From: Chitinophagales bacterium
Lineage (GTDB): Bacteria; Bacteroidota; Bacteroidia; Chitinophagales; Chitinophagaceae
DNA: 64,000 bases
Direction: 5' to 3'
Assembly: GCA_015654695.1 (NCBI GenBank)
Contig: JAATGJ010000103.1
Span: 1 to 64,000 of the forward strand
The translations under genes were made by a program, and so were the position numbers. This document shows, in pieces, positions 1-10,232 of this stretch (position 1 is the stretch's first letter; each line of letters opens with the position of its first letter). The notes beneath the pieces were generated by a model. That model had not been told where the DNA came from, ran no database searches, and worked only from the letters and a program-made list of their open reading frames with translations.

Positions 1-3000
1 GACTGTGATGATAACAACTCTGATATGCATTTGGCCGTAACAGAGATTTCCTACGGAGTGGTTGATGATTGCGATGGTCTAATTGACGAAGGATTTGATG
101 CCGATAATGATGGCTTTAGTGTATGCCTGGGCGATTGCAATAATAACAATCCTTCTATTTATCCAGGTGCTCCGGAGATTTGTGACGGTTTAGACAATGA
201 TTGTAACGGCTTCGTTGACGAAGCAGCTGCAGCAACAACTTATACGGCTACCAATGTGCCGGTCACCATTCCGCAAACTACAACCAATGTCACTTCAACA
301 CTGGTATTGAGTGGTATAACAGGTAATATCATAGACCTGGATGTACTTAATTTAAATATCTCTCATACTTATATCAGTGATATGGTCATTGAACTTACCA
401 GCCCCCAGGGCACCACTGTAAGACTAATGGATCAGCCATGTTATGATCAGGATAATATCCTTATTAATTTTGATAATGAATCACTCAACAGTTACGGTAG
501 CATTCCCTGTCCTCCCACTAACAATGGTACTTATAAGGCTTTTGAACCGCTCTCTGCTTTTTATGGACAAAATCCAAATGGAATCTGGACGCTGACCGTT
601 TATGATATTTACAATGGCGACGGCGGCGCTATCAATGCGTGGAAACTGAAAATTTCAACTCCTGGTATGTATTACCAGGACCTTGACCAGGATGGTTATG
701 GGAACCCGGCTGTAAGCTCGGCAAGCTGCGGAATGGGGTATGTAACAAATAATACTGATTGCGACGATAACAATCCTGCCGTTTATCCCGGAGCCCCGGA
801 GATTTGTGACGGCTTAGACAATGATTGTAATGGATTAACAGACGAAACTTTTGCGACCACCAACCACGTTGCGTCCAACGTGCCGGTAACTATTCCTGAG
901 ACGACTGCTACCGTCATTTCAACAATGGTGGTAAGTGGTATCGGACCTGTTATTAACGATCTTAATCTTTCCAACTTAAATATTTCGCATACTTACATTA
1001 ACGATCTTAAAGTAGATATCACCAGTCCACAGGGTACCACTGTGCGGTTGATTAGTAATATCTGCGGTAGCCAGGATAATATGCTTATCAATTTCGATGA
1101 TGAATCAGCTAATGCCTATGCTTCTATTCCCTGCCCGCCGACAAACAATGGCAACTATCAACCATTCCAGGTACTTTCGGCTTTTGACGGAGAGAATCCA
1201 AACGGCACCTGGACGCTTTCGGTTACTGATGTCTTCGCAGATGACGGAGGTACTATCAATGCGTGGACACTGAATATTAATGCCGTCACGCAAAATTCCT
1301 GTGTCAATAATCTTACGATAAACAACGTGACCCATGATGAAGGCAATAGCGGCCCAACCACCTATACATTTACCGTAAGTCTTTCTTCACCGGCCCCTCC
1401 GGGCGGTGTTACATTTAATATAGCCACACAGGATAATTCTGCAACCACTGCAAACAATGATTATATTCAAAAATCATTAACCAGTCAAACAATACCGCAG
1501 GGAAGTTCAACCTACACATTTGATGTTACAGTTAATGGCGACAATGCTGTTGAACCGAATGAATCATTCTTTGTCAACGTAACCAATGTTACAGGTGCAA
1601 CGCTGAGTGACGGACAAGGTGAAGGAACCATCACCAACGACGATCTCATATCTACCTCATTGACGATTTCTTCCGTTACTAACCCTTCCTGTGTTGGCAA
1701 TATAGCGACGTTTAATGCTGTCTTAACGAGAATTAGTGCACCGGTGGGCCCGCTTGCAGGACAAACAGTCACTTTCACATTTAGCGGGCCAGGTTCGTTT
1801 TCTCTTTCTGCCACAACAAATGCGACAGGGACAGCAACTGTACAGACGAATTTTGTCTTAGCAGGATCATATACCGTTACAGCAAGCTTTGCTAATGCAG
1901 GATACAATCCAAGCAATGCTGTACTTACACAAGTAGTAAACACCATACCAGCTACACCAACTATTACACCTGGTGGGCCGACAACATTCTGTGCTCCCGG
2001 TTCAGTAACACTTACCTCCAGTTCAGCTACGGGTAATCAATGGTATTTGAATGGCAATCCTATTGGTGGCGCCAGCAATCAAACTTATGTTGCAAACGCT
2101 TCAGGAAATTATACAGTGGTAGTTACAGTTGGTTGTTCTTCGACACCCTCTGCAGCTACTACAATTACAGTTAATAATTGTCTGACCATAAACAATGTTA
2201 CCCAAACAGAGGGTAACGCCGGTACAACCACCTTTACATTTACAGTAAGCCTTTCTGCACCTGCTGGTGCAGGCGGTGTTAAATTCGATATAGCAACACA
2301 GGATAACACTGCTACAATAGCTAATAATGATTATGTAGTTAAATCATTAGCTAATCAAACAATACCGCAGGGAAGTTCAATCTATACATTTGATGTTATA
2401 GTTAATGGTGATGTAAATATTGAGCCTACTGAAAAATTCTTTGTCAATGTTACCAATGTAACCGGCGCAACATTAAGTGATGGACAAGGAGAAGGAACCA
2501 TTACCAACGATGATGTTGCGGCAGTTACATCATTGACGCTTGTTTCAAACAGTCCTAATCCGTCATGTATAGGATCGGTGCCTTCGTTTACGGCTACGCT
2601 GATGCAGACAACAGCCCCTGTTGGTCCGATTGCAGGGCAAAGTATAATGTTTACATTAATAAATTCCAGCGCAGTAGTTGTCAGTACACAGTCTGGAGTA
2701 ACAAATGCGGCTGGCCAGGCAACGGTAGTGTTCGCACCTAATTCTTCACCAGGTACCTATACTGTTCAAGCCAGTTTTGCCGGGTCGGCTTCGTATACTG
2801 GCAGTACTTCTCAAATTCTAACATATGTTGTCAACCCTTCACCCACAGTTATATGTCCTGCAAATATCCTGGTCAATAATGATGCTGGTCAATGCGGAGC
2901 GGTGGTGACATATACGGCAACAGCCAGTAACTCCTGCCCAACAACAATAAGCTATAGTCCTGCACCAGGAAGCTTTTTTCCTGTAGGAACAACAACAGTA

Positions 3001-6000
3001 ACGGCGACAGCAACATCTCCAACTGGTATTCAAAACAGTTGCACGTTCACTGTTACAGTAGTAGATGCGCAAAATCCATCAATCACATGTCCTGCTAATA
3101 TTACACAGAACAATGATGCCAACCAATGTGGAGCTGTAGTAACGTATGCAGCAACAGCAACCGATAACTGTCCGGGAACAACAATAAGCTATAGTCCTGC
3201 ATCAGGAAGTTTCTTCCCTGTAGGAACAACAACAGTAACGGCAACAGCAACGGATGCAGTTGGAAGAACAGCAAGCTGCACATTCACTGTAAAAGTGAAC
3301 GATACGCAGAACCCAACGATCAGTTGTCCTGCTAATATAATAAGAGGCAACGATCCGAACCAATGCGGAGCAGTAGTAACGTATGCAGCAACAGCCAGTG
3401 ATAATTGCCCGGGAGTAAGTGTAAGTTATAGTCCTGTATCGGGCAGTTTCTTCCCTGTGGGCACAACAACAGTAACAGCGACAGCGAAGGATGCAGCAAA
3501 CAATACATCCAGTTGCACGTTCACTGTAACCGTAAATGATGTACAACCTCCTGTTGCCCTTTGCAAAAACATACCGGTAGCATTAAATGCATCGGGCACT
3601 GCCAGTATAACGGCAGCGATGATCAATAATGGAAGTACGGATAATTGTGGTATTGCTTCCGTCACGGCTTCACCGTTGACATTCACCTGTGCCAATGCAG
3701 GACCCAACAATGTAACACTGACAGTAACGGATGTAAATGGGAATTCTTCCACCTGTACAGCCATAGTGACGGTTACAGATAATATAGCACCGACTTTTCT
3801 CACCTGTCCTGTGAATATCACAGCAGATGCGATAGCGGGTCTTTGCGGAAGGGTAGTCACGTATGCGCTTCCCACATTTACGGATAACTGCGGCGCTACT
3901 GCTACTATGACACAGACAGATGGTACAGGTATCAACAGCGGCCAGATATTCCCGGTAGGCGTAACCACGCAGACCTATACGGTTACCGATGCATCCGGCA
4001 ACAGCGCTGTTTGTTCATTTACAGTAACAATAAAAGAGACCCAGCCGCCGATTCTTACGGGTTGCCCGGGCAACATAACAGTCAATGCCAGGCCTGGTCT
4101 GTGTTCAGCCATCGTCAACTGGTCGCCTCCCACAGCCAGCGACAACTGCCCGGGTTATCTGTTAACAAGCTCTCATTTACCTGCATCTTCATTTCCTGTC
4201 GGGGTTACCACGGTAACTTATACAGTAAAAGATGCAAGCAATAACACAAGCAGTTGTTCATTCACTGTAACAGTAGTGGATGCACAGCCACCGGTAATAA
4301 CCTGCCCGGCTAATAAGGTTGTAAACAATACCACTAACCAGTGTGGTGCAGTTGTAACATTTGCAGCAACAGCTACTGATAACTGTTCGGGAGTAAGTGT
4401 AGGCTATAGTCCTGCATCGGGAAGCTTATTCCCTGTAGGAACAACAACAGTAACCGCGACAGCAACAGATGTGGCAGGCAATACATCAACCTGCACATTT
4501 ACAGTGAAAGTAGTGGACGCACAGGCGCCTTCCATTACCTGTCCTGCCAATATCACAGTGAACAATACCACTGGCCTCTGCGGTGCGGCAGTGAGCTTTA
4601 GTGCAACAGCAACGGATAATTGTCCGGGAGTAAGTGTAAGCTATAGTCCTGCATCCGGCAGTGTGTTCCCGGTTGGCACGACAATAGTAAAAGCGACAGC
4701 AACAGATGCAGCCAATAATAAATCATACTGCACATTCACTGTGACGGTAGTGGACGCACAGGCCCCTGTTATCAACTGCCCGGCCAGCATAGCACAAAGC
4801 GCTGGCAGTAACTGCAGCAAGAGCATTGCAGTCGCTAACCCAACATTCAGTGATAACTGCAGTGTTACAAAATTAACATGGGCGATGACCGGTGCCACGA
4901 CAGGAAGTTCATCTTCTTCGGGAATGAATTATGTTGGAACAAAGACCTTCAACGTGGGAGTAACAACAGTTACTTATACAGCCAAAGATGCTGCCGGTAA
5001 TGCGACAGTATGTTCATTCACGGTTACGGTAACAGGAACTGGCGCCACATTGAGTATAAGTTGTCCGCAAAACAAGTCAGTGAGTATAAGCTCCGGTCAG
5101 TGCTACGCCACTATGAACCTGGGTACACCATCAACAACAGGATGCGGAACATTGACAGTGACCAATAATGCCCCGTCGCAATTCCCGGTTGGAGTAACTA
5201 CTGTAACGTGGACAGTGACGAATAGCAGTGGAAATACAGCTACCTGTCAGCAAACAGTAACAGTAACAGGAGGTGTATCACTGAGTATAAGTTGTCCGCA
5301 AAACAAGACAGTGAATTTAAGTTCCGGTCAGTGCTATGCTACCAACGTAAACCTGGGCACACCATCAACAACAGGATGCGGAACATTGACAGTGACTAAT
5401 AATGCACCGTTACAATTCCCGGTCGGAGTAACTAATGTAGTATGGACTGTAACGAGCAGTAATGGCAGCAGCAAAACCTGTACACAAAAGGTAACAGTAA
5501 CCGGAGGCGTATCACTGAGCATCAGTTGTCCGCCGAATAAAACAGTGAATATAGGTTCGACTGCCTGCTATGCGACCAATGTAATCCTTGGTACGCCTGT
5601 AACAACAGGATGCGGAGCGTTGACAGTCACGAATAATGCACCGGCTCAATTCCCGGTTGGAGCAACCCCGGTAACATGGACCGTAACGGATACTTATGGT
5701 AACAGCAAGACCTGTACACAAACAGTAACAGTCACCGGAGGTGTATCGTTAAGCATCACCTGTCCACCGAATAAGACAGTAAATGCCAACACAGGCTCCT
5801 GCTATGCTACCAATGTAAACCTGGGCACGCCGGTAACAGCGGGATGCGGAACATTGACGGTAACCAATGATGCACCGTCACAATTCCCGGTAGGTACTAC
5901 TACGGTAACATGGAAAGTAAAAGATGCGGGTAACAATCAAAAGACCTGTACACAAACAGTAACAGTCACCGGGGGAGTATCGTTAAGTATCAGTTGTCCA

Positions 6001-6801
6001 CCGAATAAGACAGTGAATGCCAACACAGGTTACTGTTATGCTACCAATGTAAACCTGGGCACGCCGGTAACAACAGGATGCGGAATATTGACGATAACCA
6101 ATGATGCGCCAACTCAATTCCCGGTAGGTACTACTACGGTGACATGGAAAGTGAAAAATGCGGGCAACAGTCAAAAGACCTGTACGCAGACAGTAACGGT
6201 AGTGGACAACCAGAACCCGGTCATTACCTGCCCTGCCAACATTACACAAGCTGCACCCAACGGGCAATGTGGTAAGAATGTCTCTACACCTAACCCGGTG
6301 AAAAATGATAATTGCGGTATTGTGAAACAAACATGGACGATGAGCGGAGCCACGACAGGCAGTTCACCTTCCACCGGTATCAATACAGTGGGAACGAAAT
6401 ATTTCAACTGCGGCCTTACTACCATTACGTATAAGGTATGGGATGCTTCGGGTAAAACAGCTACCTGTTCATTTACTGTATACGTGTCAGGTGCAGCCTA
6501 CTGCTTTAATAATACCCGTCTTATTACAGAGAATAATGTAAAACAACCCGGAGGGACTACCAGGATTGAAGTAACTGTATTCCCGAATCCAACAGAGAAT
6601 TACTTCAACCTGAAAGTGAACAGCCGGAACAAGGAAACGATTGAAGTAAGGTTATATGATGTACTGGGCAAAGTGGTGCAGACATTGAGAGGTGCACCAG
6701 ATCAAACATACCGGCTTGGTGATAATGTTGTATCAGGAATGTATATCGTAGAAGTGAGACAGGCTGGTGAAATAGTAACGGCAAAAGTGATCAAGCAATA
6801 A
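1..6801 (+). CDS. Giant T9SS type A secreted protein with metal-binding repeats, P-domains, Calx-beta and HYR domains (5' partial)
   Basis: The frame is open from base 1 and the protein already begins inside an Asp-rich MopE-type repeat (DCDDNNS), so the true start lies upstream. Positions count from the first internal Met (base 25). Two full putative metal-binding repeats (about 25-66 and 215-275, each with YPGAPEICDGLDNDCNG) are each followed by a proprotein-convertase P-domain-like unit. Two Calx-beta domains (about 430-545 and 715-830) follow, with Ig-like segments after each. Residues about 940-1670 and 1670-2060 are two arrays of HYR domains, and a last HYR precedes the end. The final 75 residues (VFPNPTENYFNLKV, then GMYIVEVR) match a T9SS type A sorting domain. 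Family knowledge suggests a surface or released adhesin or matrix protein; no catalytic domain is visible. A terminator follows the stop. Confidence 0.9.
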   Translation, partial: DCDDNNSDMHLAVTEISYGVVDDCDGLIDEGFDADNDGFSVCLGDCNNNNPSIYPGAPEICDGLDNDCNGFVDEAAAATTYTATNVPVTIPQTTTNVTSTLVLSGITGNIIDLDVLNLNISHTYISDMVIELTSPQGTTVRLMDQPCYDQDNILINFDNESLNSYGSIPCPPTNNGTYKAFEPLSAFYGQNPNGIWTLTVYDIYNGDGGAINAWKLKISTPGMYYQDLDQDGYGNPAVSSASCGMGYVTNNTDCDDNNPAVYPGAPEICDGLDNDCNGLTDETFATTNHVASNVPVTIPETTATVISTMVVSGIGPVINDLNLSNLNISHTYINDLKVDITSPQGTTVRLISNICGSQDNMLINFDDESANAYASIPCPPTNNGNYQPFQVLSAFDGENPNGTWTLSVTDVFADDGGTINAWTLNINAVTQNSCVNNLTINNVTHDEGNSGPTTYTFTVSLSSPAPPGGVTFNIATQDNSATTANNDYIQKSLTSQTIPQGSSTYTFDVTVNGDNAVEPNESFFVNVTNVTGATLSDGQGEGTITNDDLISTSLTISSVTNPSCVGNIATFNAVLTRISAPVGPLAGQTVTFTFSGPGSFSLSATTNATGTATVQTNFVLAGSYTVTASFANAGYNPSNAVLTQVVNTIPATPTITPGGPTTFCAPGSVTLTSSSATGNQWYLNGNPIGGASNQTYVANASGNYTVVVTVGCSSTPSAATTITVNNCLTINNVTQTEGNAGTTTFTFTVSLSAPAGAGGVKFDIATQDNTATIANNDYVVKSLANQTIPQGSSIYTFDVIVNGDVNIEPTEKFFVNVTNVTGATLSDGQGEGTITNDDVAAVTSLTLVSNSPNPSCIGSVPSFTATLMQTTAPVGPIAGQSIMFTLINSSAVVVSTQSGVTNAAGQATVVFAPNSSPGTYTVQASFAGSASYTGSTSQILTYVVNPSPTVICPANILVNNDAGQCGAVVTYTATASNSCPTTISYSPAPGSFFPVGTTTVTATATSPTGIQNSCTFTVTVVDAQNPSITCPANITQNNDANQCGAVVTYAATATDNCPGTTISYSPASGSFFPVGTTTVTATATDAVGRTASCTFTVKVNDTQNPTISCPANIIRGNDPNQCGAVVTYAATASDNCPGVSVSYSPVSGSFFPVGTTTVTATAKDAANNTSSCTFTVTVNDVQPPVALCKNIPVALNASGTASITAAMINNGSTDNCGIASVTASPLTFTCANAGPNNVTLTVTDVNGNSSTCTAIVTVTDNIAPTFLTCPVNITADAIAGLCGRVVTYALPTFTDNCGATATMTQTDGTGINSGQIFPVGVTTQTYTVTDASGNSAVCSFTVTIKETQPPILTGCPGNITVNARPGLCSAIVNWSPPTASDNCPGYLLTSSHLPASSFPVGVTTVTYTVKDASNNTSSCSFTVTVVDAQPPVITCPANKVVNNTTNQCGAVVTFAATATDNCSGVSVGYSPASGSLFPVGTTTVTATATDVAGNTSTCTFTVKVVDAQAPSITCPANITVNNTTGLCGAAVSFSATATDNCPGVSVSYSPASGSVFPVGTTIVKATATDAANNKSYCTFTVTVVDAQAPVINCPASIAQSAGSNCSKSIAVANPTFSDNCSVTKLTWAMTGATTGSSSSSGMNYVGTKTFNVGVTTVTYTAKDAAGNATVCSFTVTVTGTGATLSISCPQNKSVSISSGQCYATMNLGTPSTTGCGTLTVTNNAPSQFPVGVTTVTWTVTNSSGNTATCQQTVTVTGGVSLSISCPQNKTVNLSSGQCYATNVNLGTPSTTGCGTLTVTNNAPLQFPVGVTNVVWTVTSSNGSSKTCTQKVTVTGGVSLSISCPPNKTVNIGSTACYATNVILGTPVTTGCGALTVTNNAPAQFPVGATPVTWTVTDTYGNSKTCTQTVTVTGGVSLSITCPPNKTVNANTGSCYATNVNLGTPVTAGCGTLTVTNDAPSQFPVGTTTVTWKVKDAGNNQKTCTQTVTVTGGVSLSISCPPNKTVNANTGYCYATNVNLGTPVTTGCGILTITNDAPTQFPVGTTTVTWKVKNAGNSQKTCTQTVTVVDNQNPVITCPANITQAAPNGQCGKNVSTPNPVKNDNCGIVKQTWTMSGATTGSSPSTGINTVGTKYFNCGLTTITYKVWDASGKTATCSFTVYVSGAAYCFNNTRLITENNVKQPGGTTRIEVTVFPNPTENYFNLKVNSRNKETIEVRLYDVLGKVVQTLRGAPDQTYRLGDNVVSGMYIVEVRQAGEIVTAKVIKQ
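2840..4790 (+). repeat. HYR-domain tandem array 1 (period about 240 bp)
   Basis: Successive units begin with ITCPANI and contain TDNCPG and FPVGTTTVTATA. The DNA of several units is close to identical over long stretches, for example the words coding YSPASGS and FPVGTTTV. This suggests recent unit duplication or conversion. It is a coding repeat, not a CRISPR array. Confidence 0.85.
5041..6200 (+). repeat. HYR-domain tandem array 2 (five units, period about 234 bp)
   Basis: Five consecutive units start with LSISCP(P/Q)NK and carry CYATNVNLGTP, TTGCGTLTVTN and a closing TCTQTVTVTGG. The last two units are nearly identical in DNA. The array is distinct in sequence from the upstream HYR array, so two separate amplification events are likely. 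Confidence 0.85.
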
Positions 6802-6818
6802 GTAAAAACCGATAACGT

Positions 6819-6855
6819 AAAGAGGCTGTCTAAAAAGACGGCCTCTTTTATTTTC
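6819..6855 (+). terminator. Rho-independent terminator after the type A protein gene
   Basis: AAAGAGGC (6819-6826) pairs with GCCTCTTT (6841-6848), with an inner GTC/GAC pairing and a T-rich tail. It lies 18 bases after the stop of the upstream gene. Confidence 0.8.
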
Positions 6856-6890
6856 TTCAGCATGGGGAGGATGTGGCAGAGGTTACAATT

Positions 6891-7386
6891 TTATTTTACA
6901 GTAGTTGCAACAGTTGTTACTTTTTCAAGTTCGTTGTACAATACAAAACACCGGTTTAAATAAGCAGGTACGGATTCATGTATTTGTGCTTCCGCAAAAA
7001 CCTGTTCCGGGTATTTACCATGAAATATCGAGCGTTGGCGCATGGCTGACATTTCATTTTCACTTATTGTTATGCCTGCAAAAGCTGCTATTTTGTTTAC
7101 AATGGCGATAGCGCCTTCATTGTAATTAACGGGTAAGACCAGTTTATCCGTATTCAATATTTCAACAAAAGCCTGCAGGTAGGTTTCAATCACCCTGGCT
7201 ATGTATTCGTCCAAACCAGCATATAGCAATTTCATTTTTAGTAAAACCAAAAATTTCAGGTTCCAGCAAACCGGGGATGGACTGCATGCCTCTTCTTTTT
7301 TGCTGGGAACGAATCACTTCACCGGGTTGGCGGTAGAGTAAAATAAAAGGTGTTTGCGGATACAGTTTACGGGCTTTCTCACCCAT
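6891..7386 (-). pseudogene. Sulfotransferase-like gene remnant (5' truncated, frameshifted)
   Basis: Two overlapping minus-strand frames together read like the C-terminal half of a bacterial sulfotransferase-family protein. The first (7386 to about 7240) contains KLYPQTPFILLYRQPGEVI, a typical sulfotransferase core strand and loop. The reading then continues in a second frame (to 6891) that looks like the helical C-terminal part. A single frameshift near 7230-7250 separates them. The N-terminal half, where the PAPS-binding P-loop would lie, is absent; in its place is transposase-derived sequence on the other strand. Family assignment is by motif recognition only and moderate in confidence; the broken state is seen directly. 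Confidence 0.55.
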
Positions 7387-7768
7387 TACAGGCGACAGTT
7401 GTTTACTGGAAATGCCGCATTGTAATAGTCAAACGTTTCAGTTATTCATTGATCACATGGCCGTTCAGCAACCTGATGAATTTAAGATACTCATTCTGGA
7501 TAATGGTGCTTTTCATCATGCCAAATCGTTACAGCTACCTGGAAATATGGCACTTATTTTTTTGCCTCCTTATAGCCCGGAATTAAATCCGGCTGAAAAA
7601 ATGTGGAGATACTTTAAAGATAAAGTAAGTATGATAGCTTATCATTCATTGGAAAGCCTGCTGCAGCAACTGTCTGAAGTTATCAAATCCACGACTCCGC
7701 AGTTTATACAATCAATATGCGGAAATCAATTTTATAAACAATCTTTTGGATATGTTTTCAATGTCTAA
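7380..7768 (+). pseudogene. IS630-family transposase remnant (C-terminal half)
   Basis: The frame around 7412-7768 encodes the C-terminal DDE half of an IS630/Tc1-type transposase: ILDNGAFHHAK carries the second catalytic Asp and the following LPPYSPELNPAEKMWRYFK carries the catalytic Glu. The frame can be read upstream to about 7375 (SPITGDSCLLEMPHCNSQ), which also looks like IS630 sequence. The N-terminal helix-turn-helix and first catalytic Asp are missing, so the element cannot be active alone. It abuts the sulfotransferase remnant head to head. Confidence 0.75.
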
Positions 7769-7930
7769 TTGGTATAATACAACAAAATATTCTCCCTGTT
7801 TTGTTTCTCGTGGAGGACAGCATAGCTAATCACTTTCTCTGCCTCTACGAAGAAAGAGGATAACGTTAGTATAATTTTCACTTCAAGAAAATTTATATCG
7901 CCAAAAGTAAAATACTTGAAGACGCTTAAG
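7769..7930. other. Short spacer after the transposase remnant
   Basis: No gene is visible. The sequence just after the transposase stop (GTCTAATTGGTATAATA) may be the right end of the insertion sequence, but the left end is lost, so terminal repeats cannot be confirmed. Confidence 0.3.
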
Positions 7931-8500
7931 TTATTTCCTTAAAATAGTAATTTGTTGCCTGGCTGAAACGGCTCTCGGCTTTCCATCTCCATAAACAGGT
8001 GGTGCCAACACCGGTGGCCTTGACAGAATGTCGGTAACCGTTTCTAACAGGAATTCATTTTTGGGGGAACATGTGATATTGCTGGCCTTTACCCTTCCAT
8101 TGAGGCCGATCTCATAGTCAAAATCTATATAATATTCGCCTTTCTTTACTTTCCTGTTTTCATCTGCCTGCGCGGAGATGATCATTGTTTGCTGGTCTAT
8201 AAATCTTTTCCAGGCTTTTTGCTTTGCGTAATAAAGTTTATTGAGCGAATCCGGCATGGTATCATCCGGTTTTTGTCCTTCAGTCACGGACTTATTTTCA
8301 GCAAGAGCTGAAGATGTCGCTTCCTTTTTAGTGACCGCTATTTCTGCTGAATCTTTAGTATTTTTCTTAGCGGAGTCTTTTGCCACTTCAGCCGGTTTCA
8401 GCGGATTTTTTAACTTACCGCTGAATAACGAATCTCTCAATGATTGAGACATAGCTGAAACAGTACAGCACAAGAAGATTAGAATAAAATATGTTTTCAT
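7931..8500 (-). CDS. Small secreted hypothetical protein with TonB-C-like end
   Basis: 189 residues. The N-terminus (MKTYFILIFLCCTVSAMSQS) is a signal peptide cleaved near residue 18. Residues about 35-85 are a Lys/Ala/Glu-rich low-complexity linker. The last 75 residues (from about GEYYIDFDYEIG to ARQQITILRK) have the strand pattern of a TonB C-terminal-like domain, similar in layout to the end of the TonB-family protein at 48685-49497. There is no TM anchor other than the signal. It starts 12 bases after the deoxynucleoside kinase stop, so the two are probably co-transcribed. The function is not recognised; a periplasmic role is inferred. Confidence 0.7.
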   Translation of the reverse strand: MKTYFILIFLCCTVSAMSQSLRDSLFSGKLKNPLKPAEVAKDSAKKNTKDSAEIAVTKKEATSSALAENKSVTEGQKPDDTMPDSLNKLYYAKQKAWKRFIDQQTMIISAQADENRKVKKGEYYIDFDYEIGLNGRVKASNITCSPKNEFLLETVTDILSRPPVLAPPVYGDGKPRAVSARQQITILRK

Positions 8501-8512
8501 AGCTATAGCTAT

Positions 8513-9148
8513 TTAAAATAAACCGTACAACTGCGCATCAACTTTCTGAATGATCTCGCCAAGATCTTCTTCTTTTTCAGCAAACTTATTTTTGTCCACG
8601 TCTATCACCAGCAAGCCCCCTTCATTATAACTACCGATCCATTTATTGTAATATTCGTTAAGACGCTTAAGATAATCCAGCCTGATGTTTTCTTCATACT
8701 CTCTTCCCCTTTTTTGTATCTGGCCTACCAATGTGGGAACTGAAGCACTAAGATAGATTAGCAGGTCAGGAGGTTGCACCAATGTCTTTAATGTCTGGAA
8801 AAAATGGAAATAATTATCAAAATCCCTTTTACTCATCAGCCCCATCTCGTGCAGGTTGGGTGCAAAGATGTTGGCATCTTCGTAGATCGTTCTGTCCTGG
8901 ATAACCGTTTCAGTTCCTTTTTGAATTTCCACCAGTTGCTGAAGCCGGCTATTTAAAAAATATATCTGCAGGTTAAAACTCCATCTTGGCATATCCTCAT
9001 AAAAATCCATGAGGTAAGGGTTGTGGTCCACGTCTTCAAAATTCGGTATCCACTTATAATGCTTGCTGAGCATCTCGGTCAATGTAGTCTTTCCAGCGCC
9101 GATATTTCCGGCAACAGCGATATGTTTAGGTTTTTTTGATTTGGCCAT
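8513..9148 (-). CDS. Deoxynucleoside kinase (dAK/dGK-like)
   Basis: 211 residues, the usual length for bacterial deoxynucleoside kinases. It phosphorylates deoxynucleosides (often deoxyadenosine or deoxyguanosine) in the salvage pathway. The P-loop GNIGAGKTTL is at residues 14-23, DRTIYEDA matches the (D/E)R(S/T)xxED substrate-binding and catalytic motif, and an Arg-rich lid (QKRGREYEENIR) follows. The substrate cannot be read from sequence. It is first of a two-gene unit with the small secreted protein downstream. Confidence 0.88.
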   Translation of the reverse strand: MAKSKKPKHIAVAGNIGAGKTTLTEMLSKHYKWIPNFEDVDHNPYLMDFYEDMPRWSFNLQIYFLNSRLQQLVEIQKGTETVIQDRTIYEDANIFAPNLHEMGLMSKRDFDNYFHFFQTLKTLVQPPDLLIYLSASVPTLVGQIQKRGREYEENIRLDYLKRLNEYYNKWIGSYNEGGLLVIDVDKNKFAEKEEDLGEIIQKVDAQLYGLF

Positions 9149-9227
9149 GATATAGAGAATTCCAGTTTATTAATCCGGCAAGCCGTAAACGTTCAAAGTA
9201 AAGATTCTTTTCGGAATTCGGCGTTTT

Positions 9228-10232
9228 TTAATAATAATTAAGGCCTATCGCCTGCCTCACCAGTTCCATGGTAGCTTTGGCGCTTTTATTGGCCTTTTCA
9301 GCTCCTTTCTCCATGATGAATTTCAGGTATTTTTCATCATTCCGTATGGCTTCGGCTTTTTGGCGGATGGGGGTAATAAATTTGACCATATCCTCCGCCA
9401 GTTGTTTTTTCATATCACCATAACGGATAGTACAGTTGTTGAAATCTTCCTCAAATTTTTTGATCGTATCATCACTGCTTACCAGCTTCATCAGGAGAAA
9501 AATATTTTCAATATAACCCGGCTTTTGTGAATTCTTTTCCAGCGGGCCGCTATCCGTTTTTGCCTTCATTACTTTTTTCCTGACCAGTTCATCATCATCA
9601 GACAGGAATAAAGTGGCATTTTGATTTTCGCTTTTGCTCATTTTCCCGCTGCCATCCAGGCTGGGCACTTTTACCAGCTCACTCCCGTAGTTAAATGCCT
9701 GTGGTTCGGGAAATACGTCACCATAGCGGTGATTAAACCGGTTGACGAAATTGCGAGCCATTTCCAGATGCTGCTCCTGGTCTTTGCCAACAGGAACTAA
9801 TGATGCCCGGTGAATGATAATGTCGGCTGTTTGCAAAACAGGATAGGTCAATAAGCCTGCATTGCTATTGTCGGGTTGCTGGCGAACCTTGTCTTTAAAA
9901 GTAGCCGTTTTTTCCAACTCACCTTTATACGCCAGCATATTCAGGTATAAATACAGCTCAGCCGTCTCATGTATATGGCTCTGGCAATATAAGGCTACTT
10001 TATCCGGGTCTAATCCGCTGGCAATATTTTCTGACAATACACGATGAACATTCAACTTCAATTCCTTTGTATCAGGATGTGTGGTCAACGAATGAAGATC
10101 GGCTACCATAAAAAAACATTCATACTCTTCCTGCATGCGCACATAATTACGCAGGGCGCCAAAATAGTTGCCAAGATGTAAAAAACCCGTGGGCCGTATG
10201 CCACTCATTACTATTTGTTTCTTCTTATCCAT
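9228..10232 (-). CDS. trpS: Tryptophanyl-tRNA synthetase
   Basis: 334 residues, standard length for bacterial TrpRS. It attaches tryptophan to tRNA(Trp) in the cytoplasm. Class I signature motifs are both present: GIRPTGFLHLGNYFGAL near the N-terminus (residues 11-27, HIGH-type) and GSGKMSKSEN (KMSKS loop) near residue 195. A TATCTTCG box lies at 10240-10247, only 7 bases before the ATG. The XRE regulator is divergently transcribed. No T-box or Trp-leader peptide was seen upstream. Confidence 0.97.
   Translation of the reverse strand: MDKKKQIVMSGIRPTGFLHLGNYFGALRNYVRMQEEYECFFMVADLHSLTTHPDTKELKLNVHRVLSENIASGLDPDKVALYCQSHIHETAELYLYLNMLAYKGELEKTATFKDKVRQQPDNSNAGLLTYPVLQTADIIIHRASLVPVGKDQEQHLEMARNFVNRFNHRYGDVFPEPQAFNYGSELVKVPSLDGSGKMSKSENQNATLFLSDDDELVRKKVMKAKTDSGPLEKNSQKPGYIENIFLLMKLVSSDDTIKKFEEDFNNCTIRYGDMKKQLAEDMVKFITPIRQKAEAIRNDEKYLKFIMEKGAEKANKSAKATMELVRQAIGLNYY

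Noticed and set aside
1512-1946. Long antisense frames within the adhesin, type B protein and guaB genes
   Set aside because: They mirror the repetitive, stop-poor composition of strong coding genes on the other strand and show no protein features of their own.
2840-6200. Regular repeats suggestive of a CRISPR array
   Set aside because: The repeats are 230-240 bp coding units of HYR domains within one open frame, without short repeats and unique spacers.
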